Notes under the pieces: model-generated
Databases searched by the model: none
Seen by the model: the letters and a program-made list of their open reading frames with translations, nothing else
Told to the model about the DNA's origin: nothing
Made by a program: the position numbers and the translations under genes
Shown: in pieces, positions 16,911-26,620 of the stretch
Layout of the letters: each line of letters starts with the position of its first letter
Numbering within the stretch: the first letter of the stretch is position 1
Source of the DNA: Bacillota bacterium
GTDB lineage: Bacteria > Bacillota > UBA4882 > UBA8346
Reading direction: 5' to 3'
Assembly: GCA_023392595.1 (NCBI GenBank)
Contig: JAEVYU010000013.1
Location: forward strand, 31,103-95,102
DNA: 64,000 nt

Positions 16911-17816
16911 ATGGCCTCCATTCAATGGAAACGGAACAAGCAGATTTATTTGATGTTGATTCCCAATGCAGTCATTTTTTTGGTGCTCACGATCTATCCG
17001 GTACTTTGGGCGCTTCAATACATGTTTTTTAGTTATGATGGAATAAGCGCCGCTAAATTTGTAGGATTGGAAAATTTTATCCGCGCATTTACCCGGGATA
17101 CGGTGTTTTGGCACTCGGTCCTCAATACGCTGGTTTATGTCTGCGGAAAGCTAATAATCACTTTACCCATCGCCTTTTTGCTGGCGGTGCTCTTAAATAG
17201 AAAATTCAGGGGCCGCGGTTTCCTGCAAGGGCTCATGTTCAGCCCCACCATTGTGAGCACGGCGGTCATGGCATTAATATTTTATTTGATCTTTAACGTT
17301 TACAATGGGGTCGTCAATCATTTGTTGTTGACTACGGGTTTGGTTAAAATGCCCATCAATTGGTTGGGTAAAGATCTGGCGATGTTAACCTGTATTATCG
17401 TTGGAGCCTGGGGTGGCATTGGGAATTACATGGTTTATTTTTTAGCCGGATTACAGAGCATTCCCAAAGATATTTATGAAAGCGCCGCCTTGGATGGAGT
17501 CAATGGATTCCAGCGAATGGTCTATATAACGGTTCCGATGATGGGACCGGTACTTCAGGTCATTTTAATGCTGTCGATTATTATTGCTTTTCAGGATATG
17601 CAAAGCATCATGGTCTTGACGGAGGGTGGCCCGTTTTCTGCAACGCAGGTCATGTTCTTATACATCTATCAATTGTACTTCCCAATTTCGGCCTCGGCCA
17701 GTACGATGGTGAATTCGGATTTTGGATATGGCGCAGCCGTAAGTATTATTGCTGCTTTGATTATCGGTATGATAACCTGTGGATACCTTTATTTCTCTAG
17801 AAAGCTCGATTATTAA
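16911..17816 (+). CDS. ABC sugar transporter permease (MalF/UgpA type)
   Basis: A 301-residue membrane protein with about six hydrophobic segments. The ABC-permease EAA loop is seen as ESAALDGVNGFQRMVYITVP at about residues 190-209, the site that contacts the ATPase. AAGGAG just upstream supports the ATG at 16911. It pairs with the following permease and the preceding binding protein as a carbohydrate uptake (CUT1) importer. Confidence 0.92.
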   Translation: MASIQWKRNKQIYLMLIPNAVIFLVLTIYPVLWALQYMFFSYDGISAAKFVGLENFIRAFTRDTVFWHSVLNTLVYVCGKLIITLPIAFLLAVLLNRKFRGRGFLQGLMFSPTIVSTAVMALIFYLIFNVYNGVVNHLLLTTGLVKMPINWLGKDLAMLTCIIVGAWGGIGNYMVYFLAGLQSIPKDIYESAALDGVNGFQRMVYITVPMMGPVLQVILMLSIIIAFQDMQSIMVLTEGGPFSATQVMFLYIYQLYFPISASASTMVNSDFGYGAAVSIIAALIIGMITCGYLYFSRKLDY

Positions 17817-17838
17817 CGTAAAGATGGGGTTTAAGACA

Positions 17839-18681
17839 ATGAATAAAACATTAAAGGCAGCAGGCAAGATAATAAAATGGTTATTTATATTGATTGTAGC
17901 GATTTTTACAATCTATCCGGTTTTTTATACCTTGATGGGTTCATTAAAAACCAATGCCGAACTGATATCAGGCAGCACTTTACTGCCTTCCCGCTGGATG
18001 TTTTCCAACTATGTTCAAGCGTTTCGCCAGGGAAACTTCATCCAATACACTTGGAATAGTGTCTATCTATGTGTGATGGTGACGGTCCTGGCCTTACTAA
18101 CCTCGTCATTGACTGGATACGTCTTAGCCCGGCACCGGTTTCCGGGGGGAAAATTACTGCTTAGCATGCATTTGGCTTTTATGTTTGTTTCTTTGGGTGC
18201 TGTTTCGCTATATCCGCAATACCGGCTGATGCATGCCTTGGGACTCACCGGGAATTTGATCGGATTGGCTCTGGTTTTGACCGGAGGCCAGGGAACGAAT
18301 ATCTTTTTGACCATCGGGTTCATTAAAACTTTGCCCAAGGAGCTTGATGAGGCGGCATTAATCGATGGCTGCAGTTATTTCCGGGTCTATTGGAATGTCG
18401 TTTTGCCATTGTTGCGACCGATCTTGGGAGTGGTAGCGCTCTTTACTTTCCGGACGGCCTGGAATGATTATATTACCTCGTTTATTTTTACAATGGCTAA
18501 TCCGTTATTGAAACCATTGACCGTAGCGGTCGTCAGCCTCCGTTATTCGGCCAACGCCGCTGCCGAATGGAATATCATGACGGCGGGCGCAGCCATTTCT
18601 TTGTTGCCGGTATTAATTCTGTACTGTTTTACGAGTAAACAGTTTATATCCGGTCTTACTTCAGGCGCAGTCAAAGGATAA
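17839..18681 (+). CDS. ABC sugar transporter permease (MalG type)
   Basis: A roughly 280-residue partner permease with six hydrophobic segments and an EAA loop (DEAALIDGCSYFRVYWNVVLP). It starts 22 bases after the previous gene. The ATG at 17839 is chosen; an in-frame ATG at 17824 would add five residues and cannot be excluded because neither has a strong ribosome binding site. Like other CUT1 importers the unit lacks its own ATPase. A 148-bp gap separates it from the kinase gene. Confidence 0.9.
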   Translation: MNKTLKAAGKIIKWLFILIVAIFTIYPVFYTLMGSLKTNAELISGSTLLPSRWMFSNYVQAFRQGNFIQYTWNSVYLCVMVTVLALLTSSLTGYVLARHRFPGGKLLLSMHLAFMFVSLGAVSLYPQYRLMHALGLTGNLIGLALVLTGGQGTNIFLTIGFIKTLPKELDEAALIDGCSYFRVYWNVVLPLLRPILGVVALFTFRTAWNDYITSFIFTMANPLLKPLTVAVVSLRYSANAAAEWNIMTAGAAISLLPVLILYCFTSKQFISGLTSGAVKG

Positions 18682-18829
18682 GCCGCTGTTGTCGGTGGGG
18701 CTCATGGATTCCTTTTTTTTCAACCCGCGCAGGCGGAGTAAACGCTCTCTTTGAAGGTAAAATGGTTTGGATAGGGAAATAAGGTAGGGGAAGTGATCCT
18801 GCGTAAGTTTTGAAAAGGAAGAACCCAAA

Positions 18830-20707
18830 ATGGCGCTTGACTGGTTCCGAAACCTGAAACTCAAGAATAAAATCGCCTTGACATGTATGACTTTGATAGC
18901 GCTCTCTTTGTTGATATCGGCCGCGCTTTTATATCGTTATGTGGCTGCCGAAATTCACCGGAACGCTTATGTGAGTTCGTCTGATTTGTTGACGCAGGCC
19001 GGTAATTTTCTGGATGAAAAGCTAAAGGGAATTATCCGGCGGGTTTACGGACTGGAACTGAATCCCGATTTTAATGCGACACTCTCAACGTTTTTATTTA
19101 ATGAAGAGAAATACCGTTATGCCTTGGCGCTTTCCCGGTTTTCCAATTTCTTTTCGGAGATTCGATCTACGGAGTCATTTACGTCCTCGGTTTTTATGAG
19201 TACTCCCAAAGGGGAGTTCTTTGAATTCTCCAAAATCAAAAATCCTGATTTTCGTTTTACAACTTCCCGGCTCTATCAAGAACTTCATGATCGGCCGGGA
19301 CAGACTGTTTATTGGGGCCTCAGCCGGAAAGACGAGATTTACCGGGATACCAATCCCGTCGTGCCGTTGGTTTTTCAATTTACCATCGATGGATATAACA
19401 GCAATCTTTATATTGTGGTGAATCTGGATCAACAAGCCATTTTGGAGTATTTGAGCAAAATATATTCCGGAGCGGGTAATTGGATGGTGATCCTGGATAA
19501 CCAGGGACGGGAAGTTGTTTCCAATCATGACCCGGTCACCCGGTTGTTTCTTGCCGATGCCGATGTGGTGAAGGAAATTTCCCATGGGGAACAAGGTCGG
19601 ATTATGCGACGCTATAAGGGAGTCAATTATAGCATCAGCTATCAGAGGTTGACGGTTGCGCCTTGGAGAATTGTGAATATCAAATCGGAACGGGTTTTGT
19701 TGCATCAATTGAATGAGTTGGGTTTCTTTATTTTGATACTGACCGGGGCCTGTATGGTGGTAACGCTGGTATTGGCAGTAATTTTATCCAATACCATCAC
19801 TCATCCCCTGGTGAGGCTGGAAGGAACGATTCAACGGGTAACACAGCGCAATCTGAATGTAAAATTTGAATATCCATATCATGATGAAGTAGGACACTTG
19901 GGGCGAAGTTTTAATTTTATGGTGGAAGAAATTCGGGAATTGTTTCAAAGGTTAAATCAAACCATTGTTCAGTTGAAAGCGGAGAAGGAAAAAGTCAAAC
20001 TTGAACAGCAGTTAAAAAGACAGGCGGAATTAAAAGCTTTACAAGCCCAAATCAATCCCCATTTTCTTTATAACACGTTGGACTCGATTCATTGGATGGC
20101 CGATCAGATCAAGGCAACCCAGATTAGTCAAATGACCATGGCCCTGGGAACCCTTTTTCGAACTGGACTCAATAAAGGCCTGGATATCATCACCATAAAA
20201 AATGAACTTGAAAATGTCACCAGTTATTTGACGATCCAAAAAATGCGTTATGGTGAGCATTTTAATTATATTATCGATGTTGATCCCAAAGTACAGCATT
20301 TACTGACGATTAAACTAATTTTGCAGCCTTTGGTGGAGAATGCAATTTATCATGGAATTAAAGAGAAACCGGGAGCGGGTTCCATTACGATAACCGGTGG
20401 TATGGCGCAAAACGGTAAAGATATTTTATTGCAGGTCTACGATAATGGCGCCGGAATTCAACCCCTTGCCCTGGAATTCATCAACCGCCGGCTGGAGGAA
20501 GGAATACCCGAGGGACAACAACCCTTATTCGCGGAAAGAGGCTATGGAATTTATAATGTCAATGAACGGATCAAGCTTTACTTTGGAGAAGATTATGGTT
20601 TACATTTCAAGAGCGAGTGGGGCCGGGAGACGGAGGTCACGATCTTAATTCCGGCAGTCACACAAGAGGAGATTGCAAAATATGTACAAAATCTTGGTAG
20701 TGGATGA
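18830..20707 (+). CDS. yesM: Sensor histidine kinase, YesM family
   Basis: A 625-residue membrane kinase. One membrane segment lies near the N-terminus (about 18-40) and a second near 300-325, enclosing a large extracytoplasmic sensor region, followed by HAMP. The phospho-acceptor is His411 in NPHFLYNTLDS, and the ATP-binding domain shows LVENAIYHGIKE and DNGAGI. The family senses extracellular sugars or their loaded binding proteins. AGGAAG precedes the ATG. It overlaps the response-regulator gene by 26 bases, so the two are translationally coupled. It probably controls the rhamnoside import genes upstream. Confidence 0.93.
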   Translation: MALDWFRNLKLKNKIALTCMTLIALSLLISAALLYRYVAAEIHRNAYVSSSDLLTQAGNFLDEKLKGIIRRVYGLELNPDFNATLSTFLFNEEKYRYALALSRFSNFFSEIRSTESFTSSVFMSTPKGEFFEFSKIKNPDFRFTTSRLYQELHDRPGQTVYWGLSRKDEIYRDTNPVVPLVFQFTIDGYNSNLYIVVNLDQQAILEYLSKIYSGAGNWMVILDNQGREVVSNHDPVTRLFLADADVVKEISHGEQGRIMRRYKGVNYSISYQRLTVAPWRIVNIKSERVLLHQLNELGFFILILTGACMVVTLVLAVILSNTITHPLVRLEGTIQRVTQRNLNVKFEYPYHDEVGHLGRSFNFMVEEIRELFQRLNQTIVQLKAEKEKVKLEQQLKRQAELKALQAQINPHFLYNTLDSIHWMADQIKATQISQMTMALGTLFRTGLNKGLDIITIKNELENVTSYLTIQKMRYGEHFNYIIDVDPKVQHLLTIKLILQPLVENAIYHGIKEKPGAGSITITGGMAQNGKDILLQVYDNGAGIQPLALEFINRRLEEGIPEGQQPLFAERGYGIYNVNERIKLYFGEDYGLHFKSEWGRETEVTILIPAVTQEEIAKYVQNLGSG

Positions 20708-22295
20708 TGAGCCCATTATCCGCAGCGGGATCATTAACGTTTTATCCGGGGCAGATCATGGTTTTGTGGTAGTAGGGGAAGCAGCCAGCGGAATGCAGGC
20801 AATGGATCTTTTGCCGGAATTGGCTCCGGATGTAATCATCACCGACATCTGCATGCCCACAGTCAATGGCCTGGAACTGATTGAAACGGCCAAATCCATC
20901 AACCCCGATTTGAAAGTTTTGATAATTAGCGGTTATGACGATTTTGAATATGCTCAAAAGGCTTTGCGACTGGGCGTTGAGGATTATATCTTAAAACCGG
21001 TGCAGGCGGGACAGCTGATCGACATTTTAACGAGAGTGAAAAAAGAACTCGACCAGCGGTTTCATTTTCTACAAGATCTCAGCCTGCTCCGAAAAAAGTT
21101 AACGGTTAGCCTGCCATTATTACGGGAATGGTTCTTTCAGGCTTTAATCACCGGAAAAATGGAGGAGCCGGAAATTGCTCAAAAATTGGAAGAATTGGAT
21201 TTGCAGCTGACCGGATGCTTATTTGGGGTCGCTTTGCTCAAATTAAAGAATTTGCAGTCCGCTAAAGCCGAAAACTCAGGGGAAAAGGGGCTTACCCAAA
21301 GTTTCTTGATAGAGGTTGTCGAATCTGTATTTTTGGAAGAGATTCGTCCCTTTCCCTTTTTTTTGAGTGAAGATAAGCTTGCTATCTTATTTGATATCCG
21401 TTCAACCGACCGGCAAAAGAGTTTCATTATCTTAAATCAAAATTTGCGCCGGGTAATGCTGGTAGTTCAAAATCAGTTCCATGGGGATACGTATGCAGCA
21501 TTGGGACGGCTATATGAAAAGTTGATTGCAGCCGACCAATCGTATTCCCAAGCCGAAACCGCCATCCAGTTCAGCTTTTTAAAAGGCAGCGGGAGCCTGG
21601 TAAATTATGAAGATATCAATCTTCAAAATGAAACACCGGTACAATGGCCCCTGGAATTGGAGAAGCAATTATTGCTCCAGGTGAAACTGGGGGAAAAAGA
21701 ACAGGTAACTCACTCTGCCTTGCGGATTTTTGATTATCATCGCAAACAGCAAACGATTGAACCGGGGCAGGTTAAACAATTTGTTTTTGAAACAACCCTG
21801 CTGTTGTTGCGGACAGTGGCCGAGGTAGGAGGAAATATTTCGGTTTTGGGGATGGATCCCTACCCAAGGGTATATCATTGTGAGACCATAACGGAGCTGG
21901 AGCATTTTTTGGTAGACTTTTCGCTTTCCTGTTGTACCGAGATTGAGAAGACCCGGCTTGGCAAGAACTATTCGATTGTAGAAAAAACCAAGGAGATTAT
22001 TGAAAATTCCTTGGAGCAAATGGAGTTTTCCCTGGATGATGTGGCAGGACGCTTATTTATCAGCCCTAATTATCTCCGGAGTCTTTTTAAGCAACAAGCC
22101 GGAGAATCGTTTGTGGAATATCTGACCCGGCGCAGGATGGAGAAAGCCCGGCTCCTGCTGGATGATGTTTCCGTGAAAGTGCACCAGATCGCCGAGGCGG
22201 TGGGGTATAGCGACCAGCATTATTTTTCGATTTGCTTTAAGAAATATTTCGGTTTGACACCAACCGATTATCGGGAGGCCAAAAGGATACATTGA
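20682..22295 (+). CDS. yesN: Response regulator with AraC-type DNA-binding domain (YesN family)
   Basis: A 537-residue regulator. The N-terminal receiver domain has the acidic pocket (Asp8, Asp9) and phospho-acceptor Asp55 in TDICMP. The middle region is of unassigned type, and the C-terminus is a double helix-turn-helix of the AraC family (SPNYLRSLFKQQAGESFVEY, then GYSDQHYFSICFKKYFGLTP). The ATG at 20682 lies ten bases after AGAGGAG and inside the end of the kinase gene. The kinase should phosphorylate it, and it most likely activates the adjacent transporter and rhamnosidase genes. Confidence 0.93.
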   Translation: MYKILVVDDEPIIRSGIINVLSGADHGFVVVGEAASGMQAMDLLPELAPDVIITDICMPTVNGLELIETAKSINPDLKVLIISGYDDFEYAQKALRLGVEDYILKPVQAGQLIDILTRVKKELDQRFHFLQDLSLLRKKLTVSLPLLREWFFQALITGKMEEPEIAQKLEELDLQLTGCLFGVALLKLKNLQSAKAENSGEKGLTQSFLIEVVESVFLEEIRPFPFFLSEDKLAILFDIRSTDRQKSFIILNQNLRRVMLVVQNQFHGDTYAALGRLYEKLIAADQSYSQAETAIQFSFLKGSGSLVNYEDINLQNETPVQWPLELEKQLLLQVKLGEKEQVTHSALRIFDYHRKQQTIEPGQVKQFVFETTLLLLRTVAEVGGNISVLGMDPYPRVYHCETITELEHFLVDFSLSCCTEIEKTRLGKNYSIVEKTKEIIENSLEQMEFSLDDVAGRLFISPNYLRSLFKQQAGESFVEYLTRRRMEKARLLLDDVSVKVHQIAEAVGYSDQHYFSICFKKYFGLTPTDYREAKRIH

Positions 22296-22342
22296 GCATT
22301 AGAAGTATTCAATGATTTAAATCACCCTGCTTCATGTAGCAT

Positions 22343-22448
22343 TTAATCCCGGTATTTCTTCGGCGTCATCCCAGTGTATTTCTTAAAGATATGGGAGAAG
22401 TATTCATAGTCGTTATAAACCACTTTTTCCGCATCTATTTTAATATCC
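22343..22448 (-). pseudogene. AraC-family regulator, C-terminal remnant
   Basis: Read on the minus strand, this stretch encodes the end of an AraC helix-turn-helix (YNDYEYFSHIFKKYTGMTPK, then a stop at 22343-22345). The matching upstream helix and the rest of the regulator are missing; the frame runs back only to the PBP1A stop region. It is not the same sequence as the intact YesN gene on the other strand, so it is a relic of a second regulator. Confidence 0.7.
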
Positions 22449-24686
22449 TCAGGGTCCTTTATGGATATCACAAGGCTTCGTTGGTTCCTCGCCTTCCGGA
22501 AAAGCTTCAGTTGTCACATTTTCAGCCGGACAATATTTGGTAGCCAGCAAATGGCTTTTGGTACATATTTTTACAATAACCATTTTCTTTTTGGTATTAT
22601 TGTTCGTTGAGCTCAACGGTTGATTTGATGGATCACCAATGTTCTCCAAACCGTCACTTGGTTCTGCTGGAGATTCGCTTTGGTGAATTTGGCAAGGTGT
22701 TGTAGGTTCTGTACCGGCGAGAAAAGTTTCAAATTTGGTTTCCGGGCAAAATCCGGTTGCCAGTTGTCCGCTTTCCGCACAAATTTCGACTCCGGAAATT
22801 ACACCGGCCGGTTGCTCAAAATCAGATGGCGGCGTTTGCTCCAAAGCCGGGCGCATGAAATTTCCCCACATGGCTGCGGCTGAAGAGCTTCCTACCGTAG
22901 CCCCGTTGATTGTGATTGGAATCCGTTGTGAATCATTGCCGATCCATACTGCGGCCAGTAAATCAGGAGTATACCCTACAAACCAGGCATTGGTATAGTC
23001 ACTGGAAGTACCGGTTTTTCCTGCAGCAGGACGGTTAATCATGGCCGCCCGCCCGGTTCCTCTCATAATCACCCCCCGCAACATATCCGTGACGACATAG
23101 GCGGTATCTTCCGGAATAGCCACTTGTTTATGGGGATGATCCTCAAAAATGACATTGCCGTCAGCATCTTTTACTTGCAAAACCGCAATGGGTTGGACAT
23201 ATATCCCTTTATTGGCAAGCGGAGTATAGGCGCCGGCTAATTCCAAAGGCGACACACCGTTGGTGAGGCCTCCGAGAGCTAATGAGGAGAAATTAAGATC
23301 GCTTTTGCTTCCCGACAACACTAAATTGCGGAGTCCCATTTTTTTGGCATAGCTAAAAACTTTGCTGGGCCCGAGACTTTCAACCAATTTAATCGCAATG
23401 ATGTTCACCGAATCTTCCAAGGCATGACGCAGTGAAATAGCGCCCCGGAAAATTTTATCATAGTTTTTGGGTTTGTATTCGCCCTGAGGGGTTTGATATT
23501 TTACCTCTTCATCAACCAGTACCGAACTTGGAGTATATTGCCGGCTGTCGATGGCAGCGGTATAAACAAAGGGTTTAATAGCCGACCCCGGCTGACGGTG
23601 GGCATCGGTTGCACGGTTTAATTGAGTATTACCATAATCTCTTCCTCCAACCATGGCCTTAATATATCCATTCTTGGGATCAATAGCCACAATAGCCAGT
23701 TGGGGCTGGGTAATACCACTGGCATCAGTTTTTCCGCTCGAAAAAGAGGAGGCTGCCGTTTCAGCCGCACTTTGAGCTATTGGGTCAATTGTAGTATAGA
23801 TTTGATATCCACCAACGGATAGGGCTTGTTCGTTAACAACTCCCTTTAAACATTTGGCCACATAATCGGTAAAATAGGCAGCGCGCCTTTTGGCGGCGGA
23901 TAGAGGGACGATATCAAGAGGTTTTTGGTTATAAAAATTTGCTTCCTGGGTAGAGATTGTCCCATATTTAACCATTTGTTCCAGTATGGTTTTTCTTCGA
24001 TACAAAGCAGCATTGGGATGGAAGTAAGGAGAATATCCAGTGGGGTTTTTGGGCAATCCCACCAATAATGCTATTTGATGAACTTCCAAGTCGCTGACGC
24101 TTTTACCGAAAAAAAGCCGTGAAGCAGCTTCAACCCCGTAGGCCCCATGACCGAAGCAAATTTGATTGAGGTATCGTTCTAAAATCTCTTCTTTGGTGTA
24201 GTTCCGTTCAATACTCATTGCCAAAATAGCTTCTTGAATCTTACGGGTCATGCTTCTTCTTTGGGTAAGCAGAACATTTCTGGCCAATTGTTGAGTAATT
24301 GTACTGGCGCCTTCAATATAACCGCCGCCGCGGATGTCCACCCAGAAAGCTCTGGCAATAGCCTTTAAGTCAATTCCGGAATGCTCGTAAAAACGAGCAT
24401 CTTCAACGTTAACGATAGCTTTTTTCAAAATAACCGGCATCTTTTGGAAGGGAATTTCGATGCGGTTTTCAACATATAAGCGTGTATATTCTTTCCCGTT
24501 GACATCATAAAAAATTGTCGCCTGTTTAGGCGGTTGTAAACTTAAGAGACTTTTACTGGTTCCGATCAATAAAATAAAAGAAAACCCCAAAACAATACCA
24601 AATACAACGGTTATAATAATCAAGATTTTGTTGAGATTAACAGGTTCGGTTTTTCGATTGTCGCTTGATCTTTTTTTAAAGAACAT
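22449..24686 (-). CDS. ponA: Penicillin-binding protein 1A (bifunctional class A)
   Basis: A 745-residue peptidoglycan synthase anchored by one N-terminal membrane segment. The glycosyltransferase (GT51) domain shows EDARFYEHSGID and GASTITQQLARN. The transpeptidase domain has the SxxK motif in PGSAIKPF and the KTGTS motif. A proline-rich C-terminal tail carries two short cysteine-containing repeats (CPETKFETF, CPAENVTTE). The start is taken as ATG 24686, seven bases after AGGAGG; the adjacent ATG at 24689 is four bases from it. It is divergent from yunB with a leader of about 165 bases containing a palindrome and a short hairpin. Confidence 0.95.
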   Translation of the reverse strand: MFFKKRSSDNRKTEPVNLNKILIIITVVFGIVLGFSFILLIGTSKSLLSLQPPKQATIFYDVNGKEYTRLYVENRIEIPFQKMPVILKKAIVNVEDARFYEHSGIDLKAIARAFWVDIRGGGYIEGASTITQQLARNVLLTQRRSMTRKIQEAILAMSIERNYTKEEILERYLNQICFGHGAYGVEAASRLFFGKSVSDLEVHQIALLVGLPKNPTGYSPYFHPNAALYRRKTILEQMVKYGTISTQEANFYNQKPLDIVPLSAAKRRAAYFTDYVAKCLKGVVNEQALSVGGYQIYTTIDPIAQSAAETAASSFSSGKTDASGITQPQLAIVAIDPKNGYIKAMVGGRDYGNTQLNRATDAHRQPGSAIKPFVYTAAIDSRQYTPSSVLVDEEVKYQTPQGEYKPKNYDKIFRGAISLRHALEDSVNIIAIKLVESLGPSKVFSYAKKMGLRNLVLSGSKSDLNFSSLALGGLTNGVSPLELAGAYTPLANKGIYVQPIAVLQVKDADGNVIFEDHPHKQVAIPEDTAYVVTDMLRGVIMRGTGRAAMINRPAAGKTGTSSDYTNAWFVGYTPDLLAAVWIGNDSQRIPITINGATVGSSSAAAMWGNFMRPALEQTPPSDFEQPAGVISGVEICAESGQLATGFCPETKFETFLAGTEPTTPCQIHQSESPAEPSDGLENIGDPSNQPLSSTNNNTKKKMVIVKICTKSHLLATKYCPAENVTTEAFPEGEEPTKPCDIHKGP

Positions 24687-24793
24687 CATAGGTCCTCCTG
24701 TGGACTGATAATCCTGGGCTGTCCAAAAGCAAGCTGATCCGACAGACATACAAACATTTTTGGTTCATAGGTTTATTGTATCTGCGATGCTAC

Positions 24794-24866
24794 ATATGAT
24801 ATATCATATACATTTTTAATACTTTTCGGACAGCCTCGTTATCAACGAGTTACAAATATTATACCA
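24794..24866 (-). promoter_or_regulatory. PBP1A promoter (extended -10) and 16-bp palindrome in the leader
   Basis: On the minus strand 24866-24858 reads TGGTATAAT, an extended -10 box. Downstream in the leader, ATATGATATATCATAT at 24794-24809 is a perfect 16-bp palindrome, and a small hairpin (CTCGTT/AACGAG) lies at about 24835-24849. The palindrome is a candidate operator; the binding protein is unknown. Confidence 0.45.
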
Positions 24867-24952
24867 TAAAGCCAAAATTAACCGCTAGTAAAGAATTATC
24901 CCCCTTTGTAAAGCTATAAATAACCTATTGTTGGGAAAGGACTGAATCAACC

Positions 24953-25657
24953 ATGCGTTTTCCATTAAGTAAACGTTTTGTTTTTTTCAAAATTCCCCCT
25001 TATCGAAGACGCCGGTTTAATTCTTTTACTTTTTTAGGGGTGTTTTTTTTATTGATGGTACTGTGCTTTTATATTGTTGATTTTAGAATCCGTCCTACGC
25101 TACACCGTTTAGCGGAAACAGAGGCGCATGTTATTGCCACCCGGGCGATTAATGAAGCGATCCGTTCGAATATCTGCCCGAACATTGAATATGAAAATTT
25201 GATTAAAACTCAATTAAGCTCCGATGGAAGAGTCACTATGATTCAACCCAACACCGGGGAAATCAACCGGATTTCTTCCGAGGCCACTTTATCCGTACAG
25301 GAACGATTGCAGGATTTGCCCAAAATAATCATACGAATACCGGTCGGTCAAGTAATCGGTTCAAAGATTATGGCGGGTTTTGGACCGGATATCACAGTTA
25401 AGGTCTTGCCTATTGGCTTTGTGGAGAGCGCTATGAATGATTCTTTTGATCAGGCCGGAATCAACCAGGTTCGTCACAGGATTTATTTGACAGTAAAAGC
25501 AATGGTTAAGATGGTGGTTCCTTTGGGTGATCAGGAGGTCCGGGTAAGTACCGATATTCCTCTGACAGAGGCGGTTATCGTTGGAGAAGTGCCTAGTGTG
25601 TATGTGGGAAACGGATCCGGTGTGATATTGCCGGGGACACCTTTGAAAAAAAATTGA
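24953..25657 (+). CDS. yunB: Sporulation protein YunB
   Basis: A 234-residue protein with a basic N-terminus and one membrane segment (about residues 27-48), followed by the conserved YunB region (ATRAINEAI, GQVIGSKIMAGFGP, IYLTVKAMVKMVVP). In Bacillus subtilis YunB is made in the mother cell and is needed for efficient sporulation. Its presence is the clearest evidence that this organism can form spores. It is transcribed divergently from the PBP1A gene. Confidence 0.9.
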   Translation: MRFPLSKRFVFFKIPPYRRRRFNSFTFLGVFFLLMVLCFYIVDFRIRPTLHRLAETEAHVIATRAINEAIRSNICPNIEYENLIKTQLSSDGRVTMIQPNTGEINRISSEATLSVQERLQDLPKIIIRIPVGQVIGSKIMAGFGPDITVKVLPIGFVESAMNDSFDQAGINQVRHRIYLTVKAMVKMVVPLGDQEVRVSTDIPLTEAVIVGEVPSVYVGNGSGVILPGTPLKKN

Positions 25658-25864
25658 GAAACCATATTCTTGGATATTATAGACTAAATATCAATTAAGA
25701 ATGAAGATTATCACCCGGTTTACCTTTATTGAAAATTTAGAAAGGAATATGGACCAAAATGTTGAAGAGAGTTGAAGAGAATGGGAGCGGCTGGAAAAAA
25801 TTTAATTTGCGGTTGCCGCCCATATTCTACGAACATAATTATCGGTAGAAGGGAACAATATAAA

Positions 25865-26536
25865 GTGGCAATAAAAAACAACTTGGAAATTGAAAGTGAA
25901 CTTGACTCGTATATTCAAATTGCCAGAGGTTTTTATCAAACCGGCCCTGCTCATGATTTTTCCCATATTAAAAGGGTATTGAATTTAGCCCTTAAAATTG
26001 GAGCGAGTGAAGGGGCTAATTTGCGGATTGTTGGAATTGCCGCTTTATTTCATGACATTGGCCGGGAGTCCGAGGAAAAAAGCGGGGGTGTTATTTGTCA
26101 TGCTGCGGCCAGCAGCGAAATGACAGCCGGAATTTTAGCCGATTTCCATGAAAATCCTGGTCAAATTCAGGCGATTTGTGAATGTATTGCCACCCACCGT
26201 TTCCGGGACAACAATCCACCCCGTAGTATTGAAGCAAAGTGTCTATACGATGCTGATAAATTGGATTCCTTGGGAGCGATCGGCGTGGCCCGGGCTTATT
26301 TATGGCTCGGGGAACATGGCGGTAAAGTTTATAGCAGGCGGGATGAATGGGAGAAAATCCCTTGCGCCAGCAACCGCCCGGAAGATGATTCCTTGCAAAG
26401 AGAATGGCATATCAAGCTCAAGTTTATCCCGGAGCGCTTGTTTACGGAAACAGCCAAAAAAATTGCCATCGGAAGAAGTGCCACGATAGAAAAGTTTATG
26501 GCCATATTAGAATCGGAAGTAAATGGGGAAAAATAG
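25865..26536 (+). CDS. HD-domain phosphohydrolase
   Basis: A metal-dependent phosphohydrolase of about 223 residues. The HD signature is visible as HDFSHIKRVL, ALFHDIGR and DADKLDSLG. The GTG at 25865 follows AGAAGGG by about eleven bases; the frame also extends upstream to a TTG at 25772 with an unlikely Cys-rich leader, so the start is uncertain. The family includes nucleotidases and (p)ppGpp hydrolases, and the substrate cannot be assigned. It lies between yunB and an M20 peptidase, with no clear operon. Confidence 0.75.
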   Translation: MAIKNNLEIESELDSYIQIARGFYQTGPAHDFSHIKRVLNLALKIGASEGANLRIVGIAALFHDIGRESEEKSGGVICHAAASSEMTAGILADFHENPGQIQAICECIATHRFRDNNPPRSIEAKCLYDADKLDSLGAIGVARAYLWLGEHGGKVYSRRDEWEKIPCASNRPEDDSLQREWHIKLKFIPERLFTETAKKIAIGRSATIEKFMAILESEVNGEK

Positions 26537-26620
26537 AGAAATTATCGATTGTTTGTTAACGCGAAGATTGTTTAGGATGAGCCAGAGGGCTTTAGGATCA
26601 TTTTTTTGGGAGATGTAAGC

